This document shows, one piece after another, positions 47,735-59,015 of a DNA stretch of 64,000 bases; positions within the stretch are counted from its first letter, which is position 1; every line of letters starts with the position of its first letter. The notes below the pieces were generated by a model, which worked only from the letters and a program-made list of their open reading frames with translations, made no database searches and was not told the origin of the DNA. The stretch spans positions 124,001 to 188,000 of the forward strand of contig JAINUW010000625.1 in assembly GCA_020205615.1 (NCBI GenBank). Direction: 5' to 3'. The position numbers and the translations under genes are program-made. This stretch comes from Panax quinquefolius. Lineage: Eukaryota > Streptophyta > Magnoliopsida > Apiales > Araliaceae.

Positions 47735-47930
47735 GCCCGCAGTGCATTGATGGACAGTTTTTGGTATGATTATGGCTATGGATTCTCTTTGGCCGTAGTG
47801 CAACGATGAATTATTTTATGGCATGATCAGGACCGTTGATGAAAACATGATTATCTTTAGCCGTAGAGCATGGATAATTCGTGGTCGTGATACTAAAGAA
47901 TATCCTTGGCCGTAGTGCATGGGTGATTCA
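47735..47930 (+). repeat. Degenerate GGCCGTAGTGCA repeats in the solo LTR
   Basis: Four or five spaced copies of a motif around TTGGCCGTAGTGCATNGATGA within about 200 bp. It is related to the repeats at 48884 and 56196. Confidence 0.7.
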
Positions 47931-48883
47931 ATGATGTGGATTATTTATTAAGTCGAGTCCCAATGATAAAAGTGATGAAAAACCTTTTAAATCATAAAAG
48001 ATAGTAGATTTTATTCTCTACTTGACTCTTTTAATGGATTGCTTGTTCCACGCATGATTAAACTTGATGTTTGTTATATTGTATCGGTTTAACATTGTTT
48101 AAGGCTAATGATAATTTATTACGCATTATCTTAGTCATAATATTTCTTCTTGGGCTAGTTGAGCTCACCCTTTCTTTCATTGTTCTCTTGTGAAATGAGA
48201 ACGAAATGGGACTAATCGAGAACGAGTGATGGTCCTAGATGGTGCATTTGTAGTCCTCATTATTCTGTGAAAGTGTAATAATAAATGTAATGAGGACTCC
48301 ATTGAGTGTGGATATTGTCTAGATGACAATATTTGTATTAAAACTCACAGCTCATGTTTTATATTTAAGTTTATATTTGAATTCTGTACCATGTATTTGG
48401 CGACTCAAGATGGGTGATGTATACCTATTTTGGGGGCGTCACACTTATACCTGATATTTCAGCCGGAAGTATTGTTCTTTTGAGGTGATGGATGTTATTT
48501 TTTTCATAATAATGTTATTCTTTCAATATCATTATACCAAAATATTAGTATAGATTTTATTGTTGAATTTCTACCTTTTGGTGTCGGGGTTACTATCCAC
48601 GTATACATCACTATTCATGTAACTATTCACAAATACGACACTATTCACCAAAAAAATGAAATTTTCTCCTTTTGTCCAAGATGTCTATTATGGTTACTAT
48701 CTTTGATTGTGTCCATATTTTGATCTTTATTTTTGAATTCTGCTTCACAATTGGTTATTATGGAGTATTATTAAACTTGGATAAACTGTAATACGAATCC
48801 CTAATATTTGTCCTTTTGTCTCACTAGATTCATTTTCTTTAAGATATTTTTCATCATTCTCAGTCCTAAATGATGATATTAAT

Positions 48884-49025
48884 GAATATCTTTGGCCTGT
48901 AGTGCAAATATGAATGATTAACTGATGAATATCTTTCGTCCGTAGTGCAAAAGATGAACAGGTGTTGAGATGAACATGACCAACTGATGATACAAATGAA
49001 TATCTTTGGCCTGTAGTGCAAAGAT
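48884..49025 (+). repeat. GAATATCTTTGGCCTGTAGTGC repeats, Tekay-2 5' LTR
   Basis: Three copies near 48884, 48927 and 48998, each followed by AAA(GA)TGAA. The 3' LTR has the same set at 56196, 56239 and 56309. Confidence 0.85.
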
Positions 49026-49601
49026 GAATATTTGATTCAAGATGGATATTTATTGATGTTACAGGGTTAAAATATTGATGATGAACTTTAAAATCTTAGA
49101 AGATAGTAGAATTCATTCTCTACTTGACTTTTCTAATGGATTGTTGTTTCCGCTGCAGTTGTTGATCTAAAACTTGTTGTCTATTATGTTCTATCAGATT
49201 TTTCCCTGTTGAAGACTAATGATAATTTATTATACATTATCTGAAGTCATAATATTCTTTACTGGGCTAGTTGAGCTCACCATTTTCCTTTTTGTTCCAT
49301 TTTTTATTCTCAGGAGGTGAGAACATAGCAGTAGAACTAAATAAGGGGTATGGAGTGATGGTTCAAGATAGTTGTTTTAGTAGTCCTCACTATTTTGTAA
49401 AAATAGTGTATCAATAATTGTAATGAGGACTCCTTTTGAGTTTGTATATTGTCTATTAGACAATATTTGTATTCAAACTCACAGTATATGTGTTGTCGTA
49501 TTTTGCAGGACAATTGTATTACTGAAGTTGTATTTATTTCTGTACCATGTATTTGGCCACTCAGAATAGGTGATATATACCTATTTTTGGGGCGTCACAG
49601 T

Positions 49602-49617
49602 TGGTATCAAAGCTTAG
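49602..49617 (+). other. Primer binding site of Tekay-2 (initiator tRNA-Met type)
   Basis: TGGTATCAAAGCTTAG two bases after the LTR; the usual form is TGGTATCAGAGC. Confidence 0.85.
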
Positions 49618-49778
49618 GGATATAGTCTCTAGCGGAGATCGGGGAATAGAACTAGGATGGGAGAGACGAGTAATCCTTCGCTAGTGTGTCATACCTAAGT
49701 TTATTTGGTTGGTCAGTCGGAGCATATGGTTAATATGTGATATGTTAATTATCCCTTGTTTTGTAGTTGTATTTGAAA

Positions 49779-50880
49779 ATGGCAACTGGAAATATTTACA
49801 ATGGATTGAATGAGACCGTGGAGACACCTTAATCACCACCCAGGGGAACGTGCAATAAGAAGGCAATATTCCTCCTATAAACAACACTACCGAACAAATG
49901 ATGAATGATGGGATGTTTAGAAAATTTTTGCAGTTCATGCAAAATCAGACGAGGGAGACTCGTGTACAAAATACGGGTGGAAATGATAGCAATGAGTGGC
50001 TTGTCATAGCCAAGCAGTTCAAAGAGTTGGGACCACCAGAATTTGCGGGAAAGCCTGATCCTATTAAGGCGAAAATGTGGGTCAAGCAAATTACCAAGAT
50101 ATTTGATGTCTTGGGATGTACGGAGGAACAAAAGGTTCCATTCGCCACCTTTATGTTCCACGGTGAGGTAGATTACTGGTGGGAATTTGTGAAGCGTACC
50201 CAACCTGCCGCACTCAACATGTCTTGGGAAACATTTCAGAAACTGTTTAACGACAAGTACTTTCCTGAAAGTATTCGTCATATGCTGGAGGTAGAGTTTA
50301 TTAGACTAGAACAGAACAACATGACGGTGTCCCAGTACGAGGAAAAGTTCGCAGAGTTATCCAGGTTTGCACCTCATTTGGTAGAGAATGAGGAACGAAT
50401 GACGCTGATGTTTCTGAGAGATCTAAAACCTGAGATTCAGCAATATCTTATCTCTCATAAATTTTCTTTATATTCAGATGTTGTAAACAGGGCTAAATTA
50501 TTAGAGCGAGATAATGAGTATGTTCAACTGAGGGACCACAACTAGGGCATACCGGTGGCAGCAGTCATCGGAGCAATGACAACCAGCGGGGAGGAAAACA
50601 TTCAAACAAAAGCGGTAACCACTCTGGTTGTAATCGTGGCCATGAAAATAAAAGAATCGAGTCGGGAGGAGATTTCAAGAAGAGAAGGTACAACAATGAT
50701 TATGTGAAGACGTCATCACCAACATCCACTATTTCTAGGGGAGGAGAACGAGCACCAGACGTTTGTTATAAATGCGGGAAAGAGGGACACATCAGCCCAA
50801 ACTTCCCACAATAATCCAAGGTGTGTTATAACTGTGGAAAGGAAGGTCATATAGCTAAAGAATGTCTTGTTACGAAACCA
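49779..50880 (+). pseudogene. Tekay-2 gag
   Basis: The likely start at 49779 (MATGNIYNGLNE) meets a stop after 17 codons; the open frame resumes shifted near 49870. Capsid sequence at 49898-50545 is well preserved: FAGKPDPIKAKMWVKQI, FHGEVDYWWEFV, FNDKYFPESIRHM, EEKFAELSRFAPHL. A stop after RDHN ends it. In a later frame lie the knuckles CYKCGKEGHISPNF (last Cys lost) and CYNCGKEGHIAKEC (intact), with stops between. Gag is the particle protein; this copy is non-functional. Confidence 0.9.
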
Positions 50881-51498
50881 AGTTCAACGGGGATTATGAC
50901 TCCAAAGGCTGTCCCGGACAAGTCAAAGTCGGTGGTTCTTGGAAGGGCATTTGTCATGACTGCTCAAAACACGAAGAATCCGAACGAGGTGATCACGGGT
51001 AAGCTAATCATAAACTCTTGCGAAGTTTATACCTTATTAGATACCGGTTCTACCCATTCTTTTATTTCTCTTACTTGTGCTCAACGTTTGAACTTGACTC
51101 TAGAGAAATTAGACCTTGACTTATCTGTTGAGACTCTTTTAGGAGAAACTTTCATTACATCTACTGTTTATAAATCTTACTTGATTCAAGTTGGTACCAT
51201 CACATTACCTGCCGATCTTATTTCGTTGAAAATACTTGTATTTGATGTGATTTTAGGGATTGATTGGTTAACCACTCATCATGCTAAAATTGATTATTTT
51301 CGTAAGGTTGTTAGTTTTCATATTCCTAACCAACCTATTATGCGAATTCAAGCAACCAAACCTCTAAAGTCAATCACTATCATATCAAGCCATATAGCTA
51401 TTCGTTTATTGAAAAACGGATGTCAAGCTTTCTTAGCCCATGTCACGGACTTGAACAAAAACATGTCAGATTTGAATAATATTTCTGTTGTTAGTTAA
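50881..51498 (+). pseudogene. Tekay-2 aspartic protease
   Basis: The frame shared with the second zinc knuckle (from 50821) runs through the active site YTLLDTGSTHSFIS (intact DTGS) and VFDVILGIDWLTTHHAKIDY. It ends at a stop after NNISVVS (51498), before the RT linker. It would cleave the Gag-Pol polyprotein. Confidence 0.88.
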
Positions 51499-52140
51499 TT
51501 TCCTGGCGTATTTCCTGAAGAACTTTCTGGTCTACCCCCAGAATGAGAAGTTGAATTCTTTATTGACCTTGAACCTGATACAAAGCCCATTTCTAAAACC
51601 CCATATCTAATGGCTCCTATTGAACTTCAGGAGTTAAAGGTCTAACTACAAGAGTTGCTGGACATCTGTTTCATTCATCCTAGTACATCTCCTTGGGGTG
51701 CTCCTGCTTTATTCGTAAAGAAGAAAGATGGGAGTATGTGACTTTCTATTGACTACCGGGAGTTGAACCATGTCACCATCAAGAATAGGTATCCGCTACC
51801 TCGCATAAATGACTTGTTCGCCCAGTTGCAAGGAGCACAATTCTTTTCAAAGATCGATCTTCGTTCTGGATATCATCAGCTGAAGATTAAAACTGAGGAT
51901 ATTCCGAAGACGCCTTCGAACTCGAAGACGGCATTATGAATTCTTAGTCATGTCTTTTGGATTGACTAATGCTCCTGCTACTTTCATGGATATGATGAAC
52001 CGAGTATTCAAGGAATATTTAGATCAATTCGTTGTTGTCTTTATTGATGACATCCTCATCTATTCCAAAAGCTGTGAAGATCATGAGCATCATTTGAAGC
52101 TGGTACTTCAAAGGCTTCGCGATAACAAGCTATATACCAA
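51499..52140 (+). pseudogene. Tekay-2 reverse transcriptase
   Basis: RT with several breaks: [17 protein letters not shown] then TGA where Arg is expected, [40 protein letters not shown], a frameshift near 51905, then [17 protein letters not shown] and the catalytic [21 protein letters not shown] stop follows KLYTK, and a shift leads to [17 protein letters not shown]. Confidence 0.9.
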
Positions 52141-52803
52141 GTGAAGAAATGCGAGTTCTGGCTTGAGGAAGTAGCATTCCTTGGGCATGTGGTGTCAAAA
52201 CATGGAGTATCTGTCGACCCGACGAAGATTGAAGCAATAAAAAGTTGGGAGCAACCGAAGTCGGTGACCAAAGTACGTAGCTTTCTAGGCTTAGATGGTT
52301 ATTATCAGAGATTTGGGGAAGGATTTTCTAGAATTAGTACACCGTTAACTCAGCTGACTCGGAAAGATACAAAATTTATATGGAGCAAAGAATGCGAGAA
52401 GAGTTTCCAAGAGCTCAAGAAGAGACTCATTTTGGCACCTGTTCTGACAATACCATCTGGTTCGGATGGATTTGTTATCTACAGCGATGCTTCAGGCAAA
52501 GGGTTAGGCTGTATTCTCATGCAATATGGGAAAGTCATAGCCTATGCTTCGCAACAACTCAAAGAATATGAGAGGAATTATCTTACTCGTGATCTGGAGT
52601 TGGCAGCAGTCGTTTTCGCATTGAAGATCTGGAGACACTATCTGTATGGGGAGAAAATGGAGATCTATACAGATCATAAAAGCCTCAAATATTTCTTCAC
52701 CCAAAAGGAACTCAACATGCAGCAACGATGTTGGCTCAAGCTGTTGAAAGATTACGTTTATACCATCCAATATCATCCTGGAAAAAGCAAATGTGGTAGC
52801 TGA
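52141..52803 (+). pseudogene. Tekay-2 RT thumb and RNase H
   Basis: 220 open codons with [40 protein letters not shown] (Asp), [20 protein letters not shown] (Glu) and [20 protein letters not shown] (Asp). All catalytic acids are present. The frame shifts after [10 protein letters not shown] into the VVADAFSRR motif of the next piece. Confidence 0.92.
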
Positions 52804-54184
52804 CGCATTTAGTAGAAGATCATATGCGGGTAGGAGTGTAATGTTGTTAACACAAAGGCCCATTTTTTATGACTTGCAAAGGATGGAGATAGAGGTAAAG
52901 GCTACATGTACCCACGTGATGATATCAAACATACGAGTAGAACCGACTTTAATCGATAAAGTTAAAGCTGCTCAAGCTACGGACATGGAGCTGATGCGTA
53001 TGAAGAAGAAAGTGCAAGAATGTGCTATTCCAGAAGCAAGAATCAATGAAGAAGGAATACTTCGAGTCAACTCCAGACTTTGTGTTCCTAACGATTCTGA
53101 CTTAAAGAATAGAATCATGATGGAGGCACACAACACACCATTTGCAATCCATCCTGGTAGTACCAAAATGCATCATGATCTTCGACATACATTTTAGTGG
53201 AACAATATGAAGAGAGAGATCGTGGAGTTTATCTCGAGGTGTTTAACTTGTCAACGTGTAAAGGCGGAGCATCAAGTGCCAAAGGGTCCATTTCAACCAC
53301 TTGAGATTCTGAAATGGAAGTGGGAACACATTACTATGGATTTCGTTACTGGTCTTCCTAAGGTTTCTCAAGGCATAGATGCGATTTAGGTTATTGTTGA
53401 TAGATTAACCAAATCTGCTCATTTCTTGCCTATACGGGAGACTTATTCCCTTGAACGTCTTGCTCGTATGTACGTGAATAAGATTGTGAGATTGCATGGC
53501 ATGCCAGTATCCATAGTTTCAGATTGTAACCTAAGATTCACTTCACGATTTTGGGTTAGCTTGCAGAAAGATATGGGCACAGATTTACGATTCAGTTCAG
53601 CATACCATCCTCAAACGGACGGGCAATCAGAGAGTACTATTCAAACTCTTGAAGATCTATTAAGACTCTGTGTCCTAGATTTCAAAGGGAGTTGGGATAA
53701 GTACCTACCATTGGTGGAATTCTCCTACAACAACAGTTATCAGGCAAGCATATGTGTGGCTCCATTTGAAGCATTGTGTGGACGAAAGTGTTTCTCTCCA
53801 GTATGCTGGGATGAGGTGGGAGAAGCAACATTGTTGGGACCAGAATTGGTACACATAACTATAGAAATGATCCAAACGATTCGACAACGTATACAAACGA
53901 CACAGAATCGACAAAAGAGTTATGCGGATCTTCATCGAAAGGACGTGGAATTTAATATTGGGGATCATGTATTGTTACCTATTGCTCCATGGATGGGAGT
54001 TACAAGATTTGGGAAGAGAGGAAAGCTAAATCCAAGATTTGTTGGTCCATTTGAGATTCTTGACCGAATAGGAAATGTGGCCTATAGACTCGCATTACCT
54101 CCAAGCATGTCTCGTGTTCATAATGTTTTTTCATATATCAATGCTTCAGAATATGTGAAAGACCGAACCACATTATTGAGTTAG
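52793..54184 (+). pseudogene. Tekay-2 integrase
   Basis: N-terminal HHCC region: HPGSTKMHHDLRH, a stop, then CLTCQRVKAEHQVPKGPFQP. Core: MDFVTGLPKVSQGIDAI (first Asp) followed by TAG where Trp is expected, VSIVSDCNLRFTSRFW (second Asp) and [20 protein letters not shown] (Glu). The C-terminal part includes FSYNNSYQASICVAPFEALC and RVHNVFSYINASEYVK. About 250 open codons at 53426-54184. It would insert cDNA into chromatin in the nucleus. Confidence 0.9.
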
Positions 54185-54415
54185 AACCGCACGAGAGATA
54201 GTCAAGATTTGACATACGAGGAGGTACCTGTTAAGATCTTGGATAGGAAAGAGCATGTCCTATGCACCAAGGTTATACCACAAGTTAAGGTTTTGTGGAG
54301 GAACCATACTATTGAAGAAATGACCTGGGAGTTGGAATCAGAAATGAAAGCGAGGTATCCTCACCTTTTCGAAACACTAGGTACGTACGTCAATTTCGAG
54401 GATGAAATTTCATAA
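54185..54415 (+). pseudogene. Tekay-2 chromodomain-like C terminus
   Basis: After a stop, LTYEEVPVKILDRKEHVL and VKVLWRNHTIEEMTWELESE followed by YPHLFE: the C-terminal integrase module of Tekay-type chromoviruses, matching 3839-4030 in Tekay-1. Thought to guide integration to heterochromatin. Confidence 0.85.
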
Positions 54416-54426
54416 GAAGGGAAGGT
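54413..54426 (+). other. Polypurine tract of Tekay-2
   Basis: AAGAAGGGAAGG lies directly before the 3' LTR start TGTAAGACCCC. Confidence 0.8.
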
Positions 54427-56905
54427 TGTAAGACCCCAACTTTTTATAAATAAAATCGAATTTCCTCTCTTTATTATTATGAATAATAAGGTATTAATTT
54501 GATATAATTCTTTGGTTATGGGTGAAATGTGCAAATTTTGCAAAATAAGCAAGTGGCTATAAAATATTCATTATTATCGAGAAATATTCGTTTGGTCGTG
54601 GAATATTCTTGCTGTTGGGGAATATTCGTACAACGGCGCATCCATTTATGGGCCCCATAATGGAAAATGGTCGGATGAAAAAAATGACAAGTTTGAGTTT
54701 TTATAAATAACGACGTAATTGTTACTGTTAACACTGTTGGAATACCCGATGGTTAAAATACGATGAATCTGGCGTGGTTGCATAGTAGCACACCAGATTG
54801 CATTGCAAGATTGTTGAATTATTGATTCTTATGTAAAAGGCACTACTCAATATTTGTTACAAAGAATTCTTTGTTCAATATTTTATTGATTCAATAATTG
54901 CTACGTTGATATTTTATATTATTGTTATTTCAGTAATTGTCACTGCACAGTATCTCCATTATCTGATCAATAATTCATATTATTTGAATAATATTATTAG
55001 ATAGCATTATTGGCAATGTCTAACGAATTTCTATCTAGGAAAGGGGTTTGGTCACCTAATTACGCGCCAATAAGGAGAAATCCTTATCGGAAAGCCCCCT
55101 CTTTCCTGGGAACGACCTGGTTGTGATAATTGTGATTCTGTAATATTATTTGTGAATAATTAATTATTAATTTATATGATAAGGAAATATTTATTTTATG
55201 TGGATATAAATGATGGATATATTTATTGTGGTTATAAATGATGGAATTAATGTTGAGGTATTTTATCAGTATTTTGTCGGAATGAAGGTATTAAAAATCG
55301 TCCGTTTATGGATTTCAAACATTTTCTGTTTGGAATTTGGAAAAACTTTCTTCTACAAAGTTGTAGAGAATTCGATTTCCTATGGAATGGACATAAAATT
55401 TGTATTTTTCTGATAAAAGGGCTATTTAGTATGAATTATTGAAGTTTCAGAAATAAATATTTTTATTTAAAATATGGGTGGGCCCCACTTTTGGTTGGTG
55501 AGAAATAAAATGTGCTGGAAATTATTTTCAAAAGTGGTGGGCATGAATAATAGCAGGTAAAGCCATCAGGTAGCAGGTTAGTCTGCTATGGCGTTCTAAG
55601 CATTTTCCTATAAATAGGGTGCTTAGTTAGAATTAAAAATTACACCAGAAACAAGTTTTCTCTCTTTCTCTCTCTATATTATCGAGCGTATTTTGTGATT
55701 ATTTAGATAATTTGTGAGTTGTTATTCATCAGTGCTAGTTTCCTTCAGCCTTGTACCTGAAATTTCAACCAGAAGTACTTTTCTTTTGAGGTAAGGGATG
55801 CTATTTTTTTCATAATGATGTTATTCTTTCAATATCATTATACCGAAATATTGGTATGAATTTTATTGTGGAATTTCTACCTTTTTGTGTCGGGTTTATT
55901 ATTCACGTATACGGCACTATTCATGTATACGACACTATTCACAAATAAGGCACTATTCACCAAAAAATGAAATTTTCTCCTTTTTGTCCAACATGTCAAT
56001 TATGGTTACTATCTTTGATTGTATCCATATTTTGATCTTTATTTTTGAATTATGCTTCATAATTGGTTATTATGGAGTATTATTGAACTTGGATAAACTG
56101 TAATATGAATCTCTAATATTTGTCCTTTTGTCTCATTGAATTCGTTTTCTTTAAGATATTTTTCATTATTCTCTGTCCTAAATGATGATATTAATGAATA
56201 TCTTTAGCATGTAGTGCAAATATGAATGATTAACTGATGAATATCTTTGGCCCGTAGTGCAAAGATGAACTGGTGTTGAGATGAACATGACCAACTGGTG
56301 ATACAAATGAATATCTTTGGCCTGTAGTACAAAGATGAATATTTGATTCAAGATGCATATTGATTGATCTTACAGGGATGAAATATTGATGATGAACTTT
56401 TAAATCTTAGAAGATAGTAGAACTCATTCTCTACTTGACTCTTCTAATGGATTGTTGTTTTCGCTGCAGTTGTTGATCTAAAACTTGTTGTCTATTATGT
56501 TCTATCAGGTTTTTCCCTGTTGAAGACTAATGATAATTTATTGTAGATTATCTTAAGTAATAATATTCTTTATTGGGCTAGTTGAGCTCACCATTTTCCT
56601 TTTTGTTCCATTTTTTCTTCTCAGGAGGTGAGAACATAGCAGGAACTGGCCGGGGTATGGAGTGATGGTTCATGATAGTTGTTTTAGTAGTCCTCGCTAT
56701 TTTGTAAAATAATGTATCAAAAATTGTAATGAGGACTCCTTTTGAGTTTGTATACTGTCTATTAGACAATATTTGTATTCAAACTCACAGTATATGTGTT
56801 GTCGTATTTTGCACGACAATTGTATTACTAAAGTTGTATTTATTTCTGTACCATGTATTTGGCGACTCAGAATAGGTGATGTATACCTATTTTGGGGGTG
56901 TCACA
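54427..56905 (+). repeat. Tekay-2 3' LTR
   Basis: TGTAAGACCCC to GGGGGTGTCACA, 2479 bp, collinear with the 5' LTR once the solo LTR is removed. TATA box at 55609; the GAATATCTTTGGCC repeats are at 56196-56335. Confidence 0.93.
55609..55616 (+). promoter_or_regulatory. Candidate TATA box, Tekay-2 3' LTR
   Basis: TATAAATA in TTCCTATAAATAGGGTGC. Confidence 0.6.
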
Positions 56906-56910
56906 CTTTG
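56906..56910. other. Target site duplication CTTTG, right of Tekay-2
   Basis: CTTTG directly follows the LTR end TCACA; it matches 44543-44547. Confidence 0.9.
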
Positions 56911-56939
56911 CTTGTATGTAAGCTACACAAATGTAATAT

Positions 56940-57943
56940 TCGCCAATTACCCTACATATATCATTGAAATCGCAACAACAATTAGTTATATGAATATTAG
57001 CTTTAGGGTTTAAACCATCATTTAAGTTATAACCTTAATTCAACACCTAACCATATTGGTTAACATCCTTAACGCCTCTAAAATCTCATTACGATCCCAC
57101 ATAACTTAATCGTTCATCTCTAACTTTTGAAAACATCACTTTTAGTTTCATTATATAACTCAATTAACAATCACTTAAAAAATCTTTTACACTTTGTATT
57201 ACAACACCTTACAATCTGTTATTGTAGTTTCTATTATGTCTTAATATCATTAACATGTTTGCTTAGTTAACATAAGTCCATTACACATGACACGCAATAA
57301 AGCGTAAGTCACCGCTGAGCTCGAGAACTATGGCCAGCACAATTTGCCATTGTCCCAAACCTTGGCATCACAAGAATCAGCTACAATCACAAGGCTGTGC
57401 CAGATGTAGCTACATGATCTTGGTCTTGCCAAGTTTCAAGATGTGGTACCGTAAGCAATGCCATTAATAAGCATATAAACCGCAGCTACTCACATTACTC
57501 GGCAGTCACCCATTTCAACCCAATTCCTATAGAAATCATGAAACCTAGCAACTAAAACTTTGTAATAGCATAGTTACACATGTTATACACCATTCTAACT
57601 ACATAAACATCACATATACACAAATTTGAGGAACCAAAACCCCCAATTTCCAAATTTCTTCAATTTTTACATATTTAGCGAAATTAATCGCCACGAATTC
57701 GTTTCTTAATCAATTGACATGATTCGAACTACGCCGCTTTCATTTCTTAACATACTAACATAAACCAACATCAAATTACAGATTACAGCACATACGGGGC
57801 ACCAAAATTTGGTACTTTCTAAGGCCAATTTTTATGTAAAAACACTGTTATATGAAATCTCTCTACTATAACCCAATTCATGCCTTTAATCATCAAATAA
57901 TACTTACATATGATAAATAACAGATTATAAACCATATATACAA

Positions 57944-57987
<44 letters not shown>

Positions 57988-58039
57988 ATCCAACACCACT
58001 ATCAATTTACAATGGATAATCACTAATAAATCAAAATAT
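56940..58039 (-). repeat. LTR segment kept only in the Tekay-1 5' copy
   Basis: 1100 bp lying between two AATAT pentamers (56935-56939 and 58035-58039). In the 3' LTR a single AATAT (3004-3008) joins the same flanks. No gene is seen; a (TA)n tract lies near 57945-57985. Confidence 0.75.
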
Positions 58040-58755
58040 ACGAATTAGAAACAATTTACCTTGATTTAGCAAAGTATTTAGCAACCCTTCTCTTTCTCTC
58101 TGTGATTCTCTCCTCCAACCCAAGCTCTCCCTAAATTCTCTGTGTTTCTTCTTCTCTCCAAACCTTCTCTGTATTTCTATATTGTCTAGCCTTAGGGGAA
58201 AATAATAAGTGTAAAAATAAACTGACTCCCACTCCCCCACTAACGTCAGGTCACAAACCCAAAAGACGTCAGTTAAATTAGACCAAAGGCCTCAAGGCCT
58301 TGTTTGGTCTCACACTAATTCCCCCCCCCCCCCCCCAAACTAGATTATTTTAATAATATTATATTATATAGTTTCATGTGTCACACCTTAGTTAATTTAA
58401 ATAGCTTTAGTTTAGTTAATTTAAATAACTTAAAATAGTAATTATAATTATATTTATGAATAATAAATAAATACATATCTAATTTAAATTATTAAATTAG
58501 ACCAAAATATTATTTTATTTAATTTACTTATTTTCTTAAATATTAAGCAATTGATTTAATTTAATTATTTCCTTAAATTAGATCCTTCAGATAAAATTAA
58601 CATTATTCAATTTAATTAACATTAATCAATTTAGTTACTAAATTAATTCAGTACAATTCATCAATTATTTATTTCTCTCAATAAATAAATTATTTAAAAT
58701 ATTTATTTAATTCAATAAATATTTAAATTAAAATATAAATTTCTCGATCGATACA

Positions 58756-58994
58756 TCACCGGCAGGATAGCCTCATGGTGGAGGAACCACACACCATACA
58801 TTTATATACAACGTGTCTCACCGTATAGAAATGATGACATGTGCGAAGCACTAATATCACAAGCAGATATGGTGCGAAGCACTAGGTGCAATAATTAATG
58901 CATTCGTACACATTCATTCAAATGTAAATGCAACATCCAAGCAGATAATGGTTTTGAAAAGTTTGTAATAGCGGCTTAAGCCCTCTTACTGGAT
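58756..58994 (-). other. Leader of Ogre A, proximal part
   Basis: Homologous to 15170-15445 of C, including AGGATAGCCTC, GAAGCACTA and GTAATAGCGGCTTAAG. Continues at 1888 beyond Tekay-1. Confidence 0.8.
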
Positions 58995-59015
58995 GTCCAC
59001 AGTAGAGTCACCACC
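58995..59015 (-). other. Primer binding site of Ogre A (tRNA-Arg type)
   Basis: The minus strand reads TGGTGACTCTACTGTGGAC just inside the LTR, a mutated form of the site in C. Confidence 0.75.

Larger units (their letters stand above)
45869..48443 (+). mobile_element. Tekay-3 solo LTR inside Tekay-2 5' LTR
   Basis: TGTGAGACCCC to GGGGGCGTCACA, 2575 bp, flanked by CTTAT at 45864-45868 and 48444-48448. The host LTR is continuous across it when compared with 55700-55760. No internal region is present, so it is a solo LTR left by recombination. Its sequence is a diverged relative of the Tekay-2 LTR. TATA box near 46766. Confidence 0.93.
44548..49599 (+). repeat. Tekay-2 5' LTR (interrupted by a solo LTR)
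   Basis: TGTAAGACCCC to GGGGCGTCACA. Without the 2575-bp solo LTR and one 5-bp duplication the length is about 2472 bp, against 2479 for the 3' LTR. Segments: 44548-45868 and 48444-49599. Confidence 0.92.
44548..56905 (+). mobile_element. Tekay-2: chromovirus-type Ty3/gypsy element
   Basis: 5' LTR 44548-49599 (with the solo LTR inside), iMet primer site 49602, gag, protease, RT, RNase H, integrase, chromodomain-like end, polypurine tract, 3' LTR 54427-56905. Flanked by CTTTG. About 9.8 kb without the solo LTR. Many stops fit C-to-T or G-to-A change, for example TGA in place of an Arg codon in the DGSMR block near 51739 and TAG in place of Trp near 53388. Confidence 0.93.
1889..58755 (-). mobile_element. 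Tekay-1: chromovirus-type Ty3/gypsy element, interrupted three times
   Basis: A minus-strand element bounded by related LTRs: 5' LTR 43405-44547 plus 56906-58755, 3' LTR 1889-3729. Removing the insertions C, D and Tekay-2 leaves about 10.6 kb. Order in the sense direction: 5' LTR, leader, acidic coiled-coil ORF, gag, protease, RT, RNase H, integrase, chromodomain-like end, polypurine tract, 3' LTR. The flanks belong to the leader of Ogre A and join well, but no clean 5-bp target duplication is visible (TAAAC against TCACC). The lineage call rests on the chromodomain-like C terminus and gag zinc knuckles. Confidence 0.85.
56906..58755 (-). repeat. Tekay-1 5' LTR, second segment
   Basis: Continues the LTR of 43405-44547 and ends CGATCGATACA at 58755, collinear with 2975-3729. 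Joined length about 2.99 kb. It holds a 1100-bp segment (56940-58039) not present in the 3' LTR and a poly-C run near 58322-58336. Confidence 0.9.

Noticed and set aside
49602..49617. tRNA-like sequence at primer sites
   Set aside because: Only the short complement to a tRNA 3' end is present; no cloverleaf can be drawn.
56940..58039. Extra LTR segment as an inserted MITE or transposon
   Set aside because: No terminal inverted repeats are visible, and the single AATAT in the other LTR fits a deletion better.
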